The notes under the pieces are model-generated. The model ran no database searches, was not told the DNA's origin, and saw nothing but the letters and a program-made list of their open reading frames with translations. The translations under genes were made by a program, and so were the position numbers. From Pisaster brevispinus (taxonomy: Eukaryota > Echinodermata > Asteroidea > Forcipulatida > Asteriidae), in the NCBI GenBank assembly GCA_023634235.1, contig JAMKCF010000001.1:8682758-8746757 (forward strand): a stretch of 64,000 nt of DNA, written 5' to 3'. Below, one piece after another: positions 12,541 through 22,673 of this stretch. Each line of letters opens with the position of its first letter. Positions within the stretch are counted from its first letter, which is position 1.

Positions 12541-12726
12541 TCAATACCATGTGATTGTAGTAATGATTAAGTAAAACACATAAAAGATTAAATAAGAGCA
12601 ATAAATATTAACGGTGTGGTACAGAACTGAGTTTCCTAGAAAGGGGACTTGGGGTTGCCTGGTTACTCCTCTCCTCCTGCATTCCGCATCCCTTTTCTTG
12701 ATGTAGTCAGGAAGGTCTATTCCACA
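12541..12726 (-). CDS. Terminal exon of uncharacterised SAMD3-like-family protein
   Basis: The acceptor (TTTTTAG) precedes codon TGT at 12726. The frame then stays open for 61 codons to a TGA at 12543-12541. It begins CGIDLPDYIKKRDAECRRRG and continues TRQPQVPFLG, matching the pattern of the C-terminal region in a family of uncharacterised animal proteins often labelled sterile alpha motif domain-containing protein 3-like. The preceding exon (13077-13207) ends in phase 0, which this exon needs. The last 25 or so residues are hydrophobic and unlike the family, so the true end may lie at a donor that I cannot place. Confidence 0.5.
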   Translation of the reverse strand, partial: CGIDLPDYIKKRDAECRRRGVTRQPQVPFLGNSVLYHTVNIYCSYLIFYVFYLIITTITWY

Positions 12727-13076
12727 CTAAAAAGCAAAGTTCATTATATTATAAAACTTGAAACGCTGAATTGTTAAACTGTTGAAATAGGTTCCAGTTT
12801 TCAGTCAGCCAGCTTCACATAATGTAAGATATCATTTACATGTTGTAGCAACAAATCACATAGCAACTTGCAAAGCATTAACTGTGTTATACACAGGTCC
12901 TCTTTTCCTTACTTTTGGACTACAGTATCAGATAGGGTATTGCAAGTTTTAAATTTCATGCAGATTGACGTGTGTTATTGGTAACCCTGTCCATGCTACG
13001 AGGTGGCACTTAACATGTTGCATGCACTCTATAAACAAAACTTCATAAAACAATAATTTCTTCAATGGTACCATAC

Positions 13077-13207
13077 CTTCTTCAGATCAATGAAGGCCCT
13101 CCTTCCCTCCGCTATACTTGGCTTCCACTTTTTTCCCTTCTGGGTTGACACCGTTCTTGGTGTTAGTAGCATTGTCAACTGTTGCAGTACTGTTGCAGCA
13201 ATGTGTT
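13077..13207 (-). CDS. Internal exon of uncharacterised SAMD3-like-family protein
   Basis: The acceptor CTTCTTTGCAG and the donor GTATGG bound 131 bp. Joined in phase 1 to the exon at 22674-22887, it reads EHIAATVLQQLTMLLTPRTV, later RRAFIDLKK, with no stop. The order fits the known family layout: an FELLF-type block, then a leucine-rich block with the PR motif, then the FID block. The function of the family is unknown. The intron upstream is 9.5 kb and is filled with transposons. Confidence 0.6.
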
Positions 13208-13679
13208 CTGCAAAGAAGCAATCATGAATTAATGAAGAGGGTGCATAAATAAGTACTTTAATAACATCACTAGATTGTGGTCATACCACTAAAAAATTCC
13301 AAACTTCCTTCAAGCGATGTCCAGCCAGTATACATCTATACTCCCTTCCCTTTCTAGACACCCCTCTGACAAGAGAAGTGTCAGTCTTATATGTACAACC
13401 TGGGCTTCCAGATCACTCTTTTCTGTGTAATGGCCAGTCTGACCAGCCCCCGATTTCACGAAGCGCTGCGACGCGTCGTAAACGCAAGATACGACCGGTT
13501 ACACGTCTTAAGTTGCGATGCGTATAAAAACGATTTCATCAAAATTACGATGCGTCGGATACGTCGCAAGTTCCTTGACTACGAGGAAGAACACGTCGTA
13601 AGTTACGACTACCCAAAGGGTCGTCTTAAGAAAGCGATGTTTCATGTGATAACGCGCAAATGCTTGCAAAGTGGCGTTG

Positions 13680-13991
13680 ATGCTGCTTGCTAATCGAGAA
13701 GCCAAAAGAGTATTGCGTCAGAGAGAGACTGTTTCGCGACCGAATTAAGGCCGTGTCCGAAATGGCGACTTCGGCTACAGCTACAGCTAGATCAGCGCGT
13801 CTGCCAGTGTTGAAAAATAGGCAGACGCGCGGGATCTAGCCGTAGCTGTAGCTGAAGCCGCCGTTTCGGACACGGTCTAACCCTCTCGACAGTCTAACTG
13901 ATGATGAAATATTTTGTCGGTATAGATTTACAAAACAAGGTATTTATCACATCATCGAGAGGGTTTATGGAGCGTTGAACGTGTCACAAGG
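13680..13991 (+). pseudogene. First exon of a HARBI1-like Harbinger transposase, interrupted by a MITE
   Basis: The frame starts MLLANREAKRVLRQRE. It slips by one base in an AGAGAG run and continues LFRDRI to position 13745, where a 129-bp MITE (13749-13877) breaks it. On the far side it resumes with LTDDEIFCRYRFTKQGIYH and ends at a GTAAGC donor after 13991. The pattern LTDxxxxxxYxFxxxxIYxxxE is that of the HARBI1 N-terminus. No DDE catalytic exon follows in this element. Confidence 0.65.
13749..13877. mobile_element. Hairpin MITE of Harbinger type nested in a transposase exon
   Basis: The ends GGCCGTGTCCGAAATGGCG and, from the other strand, GACCGTGTCCGAAACGGCG extend into an almost full-length inverted repeat of nearly 60 bp per arm. 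The flanking trinucleotide TAA is present at 13746-13748 and 13878-13880, the target size used by PIF/Harbinger elements. It sits inside the first coding exon of a Harbinger transposase. Confidence 0.85.
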
Positions 13992-14620
13992 GTAAGCTTT
14001 TAAAATATTCAATGCCGGCCCCTATTATTTTATTGGGTAAAATTTCATTAGATCTAAATAAAATAATATTTGGGTGATGGGGGGGGGGGGTTCCAACAGA
14101 TTAACCGTTTCTTGATTGACAAAAGATCGTGAATTTACGCCTATTGCTATACAATCTTGTGGATTATAACCTTTCCCATTTTATGTAACCGCTTTTGACG
14201 TGGTTGTTAAACCATGGTTAAATAACCCACAGCGATCTTAGCCTTCAGTCAAGGCCTGGGCAGCTGCCGCCCGGATAGTGATACACAAACAGCGCAACCA
14301 CTAAATAGCACGAAAAAGACTAGTGCGAGCAGCGAATTCTGCCATCTTGAATGAACTACATGTACACACGACTGTTTTATGACCAAGTTGTATACAACAC
14401 AAAACAGCCACACAACTTTAGCAGTTCATCCTCGTCCAAAGGGTTGTTTTTACTAAGAGTGAAAATGGTTTTGAGTTGCGACTCGTCGCGCTTACGACGT
14501 GCATGGTGAAACGGAATTTAGAACTTGTCGCAGCTGCGACGTGTCTTAGGTTTGCGATGCATCGCAAACCATACGATGCATCGCTTCTTGCGATGAGTTT
14601 AGTGAAATTGGGGGCTGGCC

Positions 14621-15379
14621 ATTGAGCCCAACAAAGACTGGCGCTAGGGCGGTAACGTACAGCATGTGCACTGTGGACTGCAACATTTCTTTCACATTTT
14701 GAACCACCCCGTAATATACTGTAGTGAAATTCATTGCATTCCCGAGCCAGCTGTGATCCAGGTGTATAGAGGCATCAATGCCTGGCATCATTTCTTTTCA
14801 TAGCTATTAAGTATGTATTGTCAATAGTTTTAGCTCCACCCTGACCAGGGAGTTTTAAATAGTGTAGCTTTTGTAGTTATATAATCCTTTCTTTTGTAAC
14901 CCAAGTAGGCACAATAACTATTCTACTATACTCTGAGGGAGAGAAAAAGCACATTGCACATTGCTTTTTCTCACTGAATCAGTCTTCAGCTACATTTGGA
15001 AGAAGCAACATCTATGCCAGTGTCTCTCTGAGTATGCTTTATATTTACTGGTGGACTTGAAACGGGAATAGGAACTGACTTGGTAGTGTACACTCCTATA
15101 CAGCAACTTTCCCTGTTGAAAGTCAACCTACCATTTACCTGTATAGTACACCTAATTTAACTTTATTTACAATCATAGGCTTAATTAGAGTAGTTAAAAA
15201 ATATAGTAATATTTGAGCCACAAACTTACTGAGGAAGAGTTCGACCTAGCAGCACCTCGTGGACAGTTTCTACAGCGGCAATACCATTTAGGGTAAGAAG
15301 TTATACTTTATAGACCCGACTCCCTCAAATATGTATATATACATAAAACTGGTAGGGGAGATGGCCTTAGCTTTCGATC
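14621..15379. other. Intronic stretch, no gene seen
   Basis: Lies in the large intron of the minus-strand gene. It holds one small hairpin at 14941-14972 (GAGAAAAAGCA and its complement) and no coding signal. The last four bases (GATC, 15376-15379) are the left target duplication of the gypsy element. Confidence 0.4.
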
Positions 15380-16430
15380 TGTAACGGACAGTGCATGTTG
15401 TAAGTTATAAAGTAGTTTGTAAGGGGCATGCGTGAGCTGATCGTGGGTTAGGCAACGATCTGCGCATGCGTTGGCTTGCGGGGCATGCTGGTACTTCGTG
15501 GACCATGCATGCGTCGTCAGTCAGCAGAGAGATTTCACAGAAGCAACAGGTATGTTCTTTACTCTGATTATTACCCAGTGTTGTTTACTTGTGTAATCCG
15601 CGCTAGCGTATGGTTGATTGCGAGGTACATGTAAGCGAGTCCTATAGGTCTCACAGATAACTGTAGCTGTGTGCTGGTTGATCGTGAGAATCTCTCTGTG
15701 TGAGAGGATTGACGAAAGCTGAGTGCTTGTCGATCTTTTGGTGGTAGCAGTCCGTCGCTGAGTTGGCCAACGCTAGTCGTGTGGTTGACCGGCAAGACAC
15801 TTGTTCAGGGTATTGGGCTCTGTGTGAAGCCGTATATCTCAGGGGGCGCGCGTGAGTAGAAGTGGGAAAGACTGTGCTGTGTGCTGGTCTCCTCCTCAAC
15901 GTGGCGGCTGCGGGACTCGTGTGGGTGACTGCTGTGTGCTTTACCCCACTGTGTGGTTGATATAGCTGGGCTATTTCCCACGTGGTTGACATTGCTGTGT
16001 GCTTGTTAACGCATGGTGCATTGACCTCTACTAAAGTGGTTGACTAGTGGATTGCTTGTGCTGCTTTGCCGCGAAACTCACCGGTAAAAGTTGAGTAGAA
16101 CGTGGGTGTTATTAGCAAGTAACCCGTATTTGATTATTTGATGTATTTGAGATCTGTATTATTCATTGAGTGTGGTTGATACTGAAGAGGTTGACTAATT
16201 AAACCACATGGCTGATGTTTGTTGTTCATAAACCTATTGTTCAACTGTGTATTATTTAGGGTGTGTACTCTGACAGAGGTTTGCAATCTTTTATAATCGG
16301 GCGGTATACTTCCTCCCAAACGAATCTTGCCACTCAGCCTTAAGTCCGCTTAGTGACTTTAACTTGAGCTAGCAAGGGAAAGGGTCCGAGTTAATAATCA
16401 CAGACTGGATAACGGTCTGTGCCCGCCACA
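15380..16430 (+). repeat. 5' LTR of the gypsy element
   Basis: 1051 bp, from TGTAACGGACAGTGC to GTGCCCGCCACA. It differs from the 3' LTR by scattered substitutions and a few indels, roughly 30 changes by eye. The usual TG...CA ends are present. Confidence 0.9.
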
Positions 16431-16432
16431 AA

Positions 16433-16450
16433 TGGTGTCAGAAGTGGGAT
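16433..16450 (+). promoter_or_regulatory. Primer-binding site, tRNA-Leu type
   Basis: TGGTGTCAGAAGTGGGAT lies two bases after the 5' LTR. It is complementary to the 3' end of a tRNA-Leu(CAA)-type molecule including its CCA, judged from remembered animal tRNA-Leu sequences. Confidence 0.75.
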
Positions 16451-16708
16451 AATTATAATTGATTAAGTAAACTTCCTGTTTAAGATTTAGCCTCCCTCTA
16501 TAGGGAAAGGCCGAGATACACAAGTGAAGAGTGTGGTCATGCAAAATTGCCTTGGCGTATACATACTCTTGGTAATTTTGGTTGTTGTTGTAATTCTGGT
16601 GATTTTGGCTGTGGAAATTTATTGTGTGTGGAGTAAAATCCAACAACAGAGACGTGGTACTCGTTAGTTGTCATCCACACGGGGTACTGCTGAGAGAGAG
16701 ACAGCAGT

Positions 16709-18260
16709 ATGAGTGTAGGGTCAAGGGTTACCTTGGACCCTACGGGTACGGAGTCTGAGTTACAGAAGCTCCGCATGGACTTCCAAGTTCTGCAACTGGA
16801 AAAAGAACTTGTTGCAAAGAAATTGGAGGTGTCCATGAACGGATGCCGAAGGAACACATGCCTCATTAAGGAAGGCGTGTGAGGAAGAGTGTAGAATCTG
16901 AGGTGGAATTACTGGTGATGAAAGAGACAGCAGGGTATGCCTCTCGTCCACCGGTTGACTTGTGGAGTGTGGATATGAAGGAACCAGAAATGGATCCCAT
17001 GTCGGGGAGGGTTGGCATTGTGGGTAGTACACCTCTGCGGGGCGGAAGTGCGGCGCAATTTTCCCCGACTGAGTTAACCCCCATCGCCAAGGAGCCCCAC
17101 ACACACTCCAGTTGACGAATTGGCACTGTTCTTGTCAGGACAAAGTTCACGAAGCCGAAACCCATTTTTAGAAGAAGGGGAAATGGCTCCGAAGAAATTT
17201 AGCAGCGAACTGCTAAGCTGTGCTACCCAACCAGTGGAAGTAACACAAAGCAGCAGTTCGGCTGTGAAGGACCACACTTCAGTAAGGCCCCAGCCACTGA
17301 AGAATGAAGTCCCGGATGTGAAGGTCGACACAGATCAGAAGGACCTTTTGGAGCGACTAACAAATCGTCGCCCGAACATAGTCCCTGATCGGTATAATGG
17401 CAAGGTTCTCTGGAAGGAGTATTACCGCCATTTTGAATCGTGTTGCGAGGTGAATGGTTGGACTGATGAACAAGCTGCAAAGTATTTGACTGCAGGCTTG
17501 CAGGGGAACGCTCTCCGAATGTTGGGCGAATCGGGACAAAAGTACACTTATAGTGCACTTGTCAAACTATTGGAGAGACGTTTCGGATCAGGTAGGCAGA
17601 GTGAGAACTACCTAGTTGAATTGAGACAGGCGGCAAAGTCCAAAGGAGTCACTGCAGGAACTTGGTCGAGCGATCTATGAGTTGACGGCACGGGCATACC
17701 CTGAAATTCAGGAAGATGCACATGACCGGTTGGCTAGAAATCACTTTGTAGATGCAGTGGATAGTCATTCGATACGGGAGGGCATAAATAGAGCCCGTCC
17801 GAAGAACTTGGACGAAGCCATCCAAGCGGCCTTGGAAACTGCAAATTTTGAGAGTGTTGAACTTCAAAGGTTGGTGGACCGAAAGCCCGTTAAATTAGCG
17901 AAGGCTTTGGACTCTAGTGTGGAGATGAGGCTTGGTTCATTAGAGGCCCATCTTAGTGAGCAGGCTCAGAGCTTAAAATCTTTGGCGGAGTTTTGTAAAA
18001 ACTTGTCAGGTCAGAAGGCCCGTGAGTCAGTTCAACAAAGGGACGTGCCCAGAGACCAAGTGCACAAGTTCCCATCGGGTCCAGCTGGTCGCCGTAAGTG
18101 CTATAATTGTGGGTTGGAGGGACATTTCGCACGTGAGTGCAAGAGGCCCCGAAAACAGAAGACTCAGATGTCGGGAAACGCCGATCAGCCTCCTGCAGGA
18201 TCCCCAGGCAGGCTGGATGTACGAGAGGGTCCTAACGACAACATGACGGCAACGACATAG
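16709..18260 (+). pseudogene. gag: gag region of the gypsy element, broken
   Basis: Starts with a short frame (MSVGSRVTLDPTGTES, stop at 16880-16882). It continues in the same phase from 17120 with a capsid-like region (PDRYNGKVLWKEYYRHFES and ALVKLLERRFG) up to about 17665, where one base of shift moves it to a frame that runs to 18260. That last part carries a CCHC zinc knuckle, CYNCGLEGHFAREC, at about residues 140-153 of its frame. Gag would form the particle and bind RNA; with a stop and a frameshift this copy probably makes no full protein. Confidence 0.8.
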
Positions 18261-18331
18261 AAGAGAAGAAGTTTAAACATGGGGATGGGCAAAGGGAAGT
18301 TACTCTGCCCGAACCAGGTGTTACTCCCCGC

Positions 18332-20467
18332 ATGGGTATGTTTGTTGAAGGGTCGGTAAGGGCTACCAAGTGTCGGTTTTTAATCGATACGGGGTCCACC
18401 GACACATTGATAAGTAGTTCAATCTTTTACGAAATACCTAAGGAGCAAAGACCCGTCTTGGAGACGGATGGTGTGGTTGTTAGACAGGTTGATGGTAGTC
18501 GTATTCCCACACTGGGGAAGGCACCTGTGGAAGTGCAAGTTGGAAGGACAACGCACATGGTGAAGGCGATTTTCACAGAAATGAAATACCCAGGCATCCT
18601 GGGGATGGACTTTTTACTGCCCGCTGGTGGAACACTTGATTTCCAGTCGAAGGAATTGAGGCTCAATGGTAAACGAATAAAGTGCACTGGCAGGGCTGGT
18701 GAATCCTTCAGTGAGCGTGTGGTAGTTTCAAGAACTACAGTGATTTCATCAGGCCATGAGGCTGTTGTCCCGGGCATAATTGCTCGAAGGAAGGCTGCTT
18801 TGGCAGGTCCGACCATGGTAAAACCTAAGGGTGAGGAGGTAATTGTAAGGGGTCTGGAGGCCAGACCTATCATTTCAAAGGAAGCTTTGCGGGAGGCACA
18901 GCTGGGAGATGGGACTATGAGTTGGGTCCTCAAGTCCAAAGAGGATGGTAGTAGTCGTCCAGAGTGGAAGACGCAGTCCCACTCCTCAGTAGCCTCCAAG
19001 ACCTATAGGTCCCAATGGGATCAACTAGAGGTTAAGGAGGGGCTTCTCTACAAGCGATGGGAGTCGGATGATGGGAAGTCGGCAACATGGCTCCTGGTCT
19101 TGCCACAGAAGTTCAGAAAGAGTATCCTCAGCGAGTTGCATGGTGGGCAACTCAGTGGACACTTAGGTGTTAATAAGACACTCGCCAAGGTGAAATACAG
19201 GTATTTTTGGCCAGGAATGTCTGCGGATGTTAGGTCATGTTTGAGGGTTTGTGACCTCTGTGCCAGGAGGAAGTCTGCTGCAAAGAGAAGGGTTGCCCCT
19301 TTACAACAGTATCGGGTTGGCGTTCCTATGGAACGGGTAGCAATAGACTTGCTCGGGCCACTGCCCAGGACGGACAGTGGTAACCTGTGGATTATGGTGG
19401 TGGGTGACTATTGCACCAAGTGGATGGAGGCATATCCGCTTCCTGACTCTACTGCGGGTACGGTTGCCCTGAAACTGGTAAACGAGTTTGTTTGTAGGTT
19501 TGGGGTGCCCCAAGAACTTCATTCTGATCAGGGCCGGAATTTTGAATCTGAGGTGTATAGTGAGATGTGCCGGCTCCTTGGAATTACGAAAACCCGAACG
19601 ACCGCCTATAATCCCAAATCGGATGGCATGGTTGAAAGGTTTAATAAGACGCTAATCAACATTGTGTCGGTCATGATCGATCCAAAGAAGAGGCAGAAGG
19701 ACTGGGATGAGTTCCTTCCCTATGCCACCTTTGCGTATAGATGTACTCCTCAGGAATCGACTGGAGAGTCGCCAAACATGATGATGCTTGGTCGGGAGGT
19801 TTATCTTCCAGTAGATTTGGTGGCAGGGTGTCCCGAAACTCAGGAAGACACCAACACAGACTTTGTCGAAAGGTTGAGGGGTAACATGCAACTGGCACAC
19901 AGTAGGGCAGAGGAGTGTCTCGGCAAGAGTGCCAAGAGACAGAAGAACTATGATAGGCATGCATCAGAGCATGGTCTGAGAGAGGGACAATTTGTGTGGT
20001 TGTTCAACCCGGCCAAGAAAAAGCATTTGTCCCCCAAACTGCAATTGCGGTGGGAAAGACCTTGGCTCGTGGTTAAGAAATTGTCTGATGTGGTGGTGCG
20101 CATCCAGTTGAGGAAGGGAGGCAAACTCAAAGTTGTCCATGTGGACAGGCTGAAGCCGTATGTCGGAGAGGCGATTGAACCTTGGGACAGTCCATCCAGT
20201 GAGAAGGTGACGGAAAGCCCCCTTGCTGGAGAGGTGACTGCCCCTCGTGAGGAGGTGACAGAAAGCCCCCTCATTGAAGAGGTTACACGCCCACGGGAGG
20301 AGGTTCTGGAGGTAGAGAGCTCCCCAGAGGAGGTTGTCCCAAGCAACGAGTTGGTCCCTGCCTCCGGTGCAGAGGGACTGGGTGAGGACATGGTTAATCT
20401 GCCAGAGCAGACGGCACCTAGGCGTAATCCGAGGCGAACACACGAGTTACCCCTAAGGTATCGTTAG
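18332..20467 (+). CDS. pol: Protease-integrase polyprotein with RT and RNase H deleted in frame
   Basis: An open frame of 711 codons. The aspartic protease starts at once, with the active-site DTGS at residues 19-22 and a GILGMDFL flap-side block near residue 90. After about residue 185 the sequence goes directly to the integrase leader (EALREAQLGD), whereas family members have several hundred residues of RT and RNase H here. The integrase is intact by motif: zinc ligands H270, H277, C307 and C310, and catalytic D339, D399 and E435 with the usual 35-residue spacing. A GPY/F-like C-terminal module follows, then an acidic tail with repeated EEVTESPL words. The start at 18332 is the first ATG in this frame downstream of gag. 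Confidence 0.9.
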   Translation: MGMFVEGSVRATKCRFLIDTGSTDTLISSSIFYEIPKEQRPVLETDGVVVRQVDGSRIPTLGKAPVEVQVGRTTHMVKAIFTEMKYPGILGMDFLLPAGGTLDFQSKELRLNGKRIKCTGRAGESFSERVVVSRTTVISSGHEAVVPGIIARRKAALAGPTMVKPKGEEVIVRGLEARPIISKEALREAQLGDGTMSWVLKSKEDGSSRPEWKTQSHSSVASKTYRSQWDQLEVKEGLLYKRWESDDGKSATWLLVLPQKFRKSILSELHGGQLSGHLGVNKTLAKVKYRYFWPGMSADVRSCLRVCDLCARRKSAAKRRVAPLQQYRVGVPMERVAIDLLGPLPRTDSGNLWIMVVGDYCTKWMEAYPLPDSTAGTVALKLVNEFVCRFGVPQELHSDQGRNFESEVYSEMCRLLGITKTRTTAYNPKSDGMVERFNKTLINIVSVMIDPKKRQKDWDEFLPYATFAYRCTPQESTGESPNMMMLGREVYLPVDLVAGCPETQEDTNTDFVERLRGNMQLAHSRAEECLGKSAKRQKNYDRHASEHGLREGQFVWLFNPAKKKHLSPKLQLRWERPWLVVKKLSDVVVRIQLRKGGKLKVVHVDRLKPYVGEAIEPWDSPSSEKVTESPLAGEVTAPREEVTESPLIEEVTRPREEVLEVESSPEEVVPSNELVPASGAEGLGEDMVNLPEQTAPRRNPRRTHELPLRYR

Positions 20468-21524
20468 GGCTCATCATTTGTAAATATGTGATGCTTTGAA
20501 AGAGGGAAGGATACAAATTCCCCCCAAAGTGGTTGCACTGTCTTGGTGCATGGTACATGTAAATAAAAGCTTAGTAGGGGAAGGGTGAGAACCCCCCCCC
20601 TGCAGATGTTGTATATAATGGAAGGGGCGTGACCAGTTTCCCCTCAACTTTATCAGTGGAAAGGGCGTGACCAGTTTCCCCTCAACTCCAGTAGAGAAGG
20701 TCAGCGTTGGAGTACAGACGAAGCCAGTCAAGCGTATCGTCAGGGCCATTGTACGAGAGCAGACCGTCAGAGTGTTCCTGCACGATGGAGTGGAAATCCA
20801 GAATGAGGTGTCGCGTAGGTGCAGGGAGATGGTAGATATAGTGTAAATAAGGTTGAAAAAGAAAAAAAAAAAGAAGGTGACGGGAAGTTTTCATCTTGCT
20901 TTAACATCTGTTTAATTAATGTTTGATTGCTGTATAACACTTTAAATGACAGTATTGTGATTTGCCAAGTAGGAGAGTTGCAAGTGTTTATATTTGAGTC
21001 TTGCCACATTTTTATTGTACTCTTTCCAATGTATAAATCAAGAGCCTTTTAATCATTATATAAGGAAATTCCGGGTAATCATTGAATCAGTGTGTGTATA
21101 ATGTGTAATTCTAGAGGAAACCTTGATTTTGTATTCAACGATTCTATGCAAGTGTAATCAGCCAAAGATCATGTATTTTTGTATTCCGTATAAGCCAAAG
21201 AAGTCTATTCTTTGTTTTTATATTAAGTTAAAGTCGTAGTAGACCACAGTAGGATACTGTGCATATTTAATGAGGCTTGGAGAGAAGGAAAAGTCCCTCT
21301 CAAAGTCAACCTCATGGAAAGTTGTGCGAGGTTGACTAGGATTATTTTGTGAATATTTAATGAGATGCGGAGAGAAGGTTGATGGACCCTGTCCAAGTCA
21401 ACCCCATTGTAGGTTACCGTGTGGTCGACTGTGTTTTATGAAAATGTAAATAGATGCACTGTCGTTTTATTTTTGTATTGTAAAGCTGTTTGGACTGGGG
21501 CAGTCCAAGCTTAGCTCGGGCCTA
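20468..21524 (+). other. 3' noncoding region of the gypsy element
   Basis: About 1 kb without a gene. It contains a duplicated phrase (GGGCGTGACCAGTTTCCCCT at about 20625 and 20665), an A-rich purine run near 20855-20876 and a repeated GGAGAGAAGG/GTCAAC block at about 21270-21425. The bases directly before the 3' LTR are not purine-rich; they form a small hairpin (GGACTG...CAGTCC). Confidence 0.6.
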
Positions 21525-22584
21525 TGTAACGGAAAGTGCATGTTGTAAGTTATAAAGTATTTTGTAAGGGGCATGCGTGAGCTGATCGTGGGTTAGGCAA
21601 AGATCTGCGCATGCGTTGGCTTGCGGGGCATGCTGGTACTTCGTGGACCATACATGCGTCGTCAGTCAGCAGAGAGATTTCACAGAAGCAACAGGTACGT
21701 TCTTTACTCTGATTATTACCCAGTGTTATTTACTTGTGTAATCCGCGCTAGCGTGTGGTTGATTGCGAGGTACATGCAAGCGAGTCCTATAGGTCTCACA
21801 GATTAACTGTAGCTGTGTGCTGGTTGATCGTGAGAATATCTCTGTGTGAGAGGATTGACGAAAGCTGAGTGCTTGTCGATCTTTTGGTGGTAGCAGTCTG
21901 TCGCTGAGTTGGCCAACGCTCGTCGTGTGGTTGACCGGCAAGACTGTTGTTCAGGGTATTGGGCTCTGTGTGAAGCCGTATCTCAGGGGGCGCGCGTGAG
22001 TAGAAGTGGGAAAGACTGTGCTGTGTGCCGGTCTCCTTCTCCTCAACGTGGTGGCTGCGGGACTCGTGTGGGTGACTGCTGTGTGCTTTACCTCACTGTG
22101 TGGTTGATATAGCTGGGCTATTTCCCACGTGGTTGACATTGCTGTGTGCTTGTTAACGCATGGTGCATTGACCTCTACTAAAGTGGTTAACTAGTGGATT
22201 GCTTGTGCTGCTTTGCCGCGAAACTCACGGGTAAAAGTTGAGTAGAACGTGGGTGTTATTAGCAAGTAACCCGTAATTGATTATTTGATGTATTTGAGAT
22301 CTGTATTATTCATTGAGTGTGGTTGATACTGAAGAGGTTGACTAATTAAACCATATGGCTTATGTTTGTTGTTCATAAACCTATTGTTCAACTGTGTATT
22401 ATTTAGGGAATTGTGTGTACTCTGACAGAGAGGTTCGCAATCTTTTATAATCGGGCGGTATACTTCCTCCCAAACGAATCTCGCCACTCAGCCTTAAGTC
22501 TGCTTAGTGACTTTAACTTGAGCTAGCAAGGGAAAGGGTCCGAGTTAATAATCACAGACTGGATAACGGTCTGTGCCCGCCACA
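21525..22584 (+). repeat. 3' LTR of the gypsy element
   Basis: 1060 bp from TGTAACGGAAAGTGC to CCGCCACA, followed by the right GATC duplication. Frames in this stretch are unrelated to gag or pol. Confidence 0.9.
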
Positions 22585-22673
22585 GATCTAAACTGGACCT
22601 TCGTCAGAGGCAACAGTATATATATATTATATATACCAAAAGTTGTTAGCTTAATAAAGAGAGCAAAACTAAC

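Larger units (their letters stand above)
13441..14620 (+). mobile_element. Non-autonomous PIF/Harbinger-type element, 1.2 kb
   Basis: The ends are inverted repeats: GACCAGCCCCCGATTTCAC on the left and GGCCAGCCCCCAATTTCAC on the right read from the other strand. The subterminal parts are rich in TGCGACG/CGTCGTAA words in both orientations and include a perfect 22-bp palindrome at 14549-14570. The inside holds the broken first exon of a HARBI1-like transposase (13680-13991) and nothing of the rest, so it is an internal-deletion derivative. No clear 3-bp target duplication is visible. Confidence 0.65.
15380..22584 (+). mobile_element. Ty3/gypsy LTR retrotransposon lacking RT and RNase H
   Basis: A complete-looking insertion: 5' LTR, primer-binding site, gag, one protease-integrase frame, about 1 kb of 3' noncoding sequence and 3' LTR. 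It is flanked by GATC on both sides (15376-15379 and 22585-22588). The LTRs begin TGTAACGG and end CCGCCACA, and by eye are about 97% alike. The pol frame passes from protease straight to the integrase leader without RT or RNase H, so reverse transcription would have to be supplied in trans. The insertion is antisense to the host-type gene whose intron it occupies. Confidence 0.9.

Noticed and set aside
18427..18999. Minus-strand frames under the gypsy pol gene, including 19948-20443
   Set aside because: They are antisense shadows of an open protease-integrase frame.
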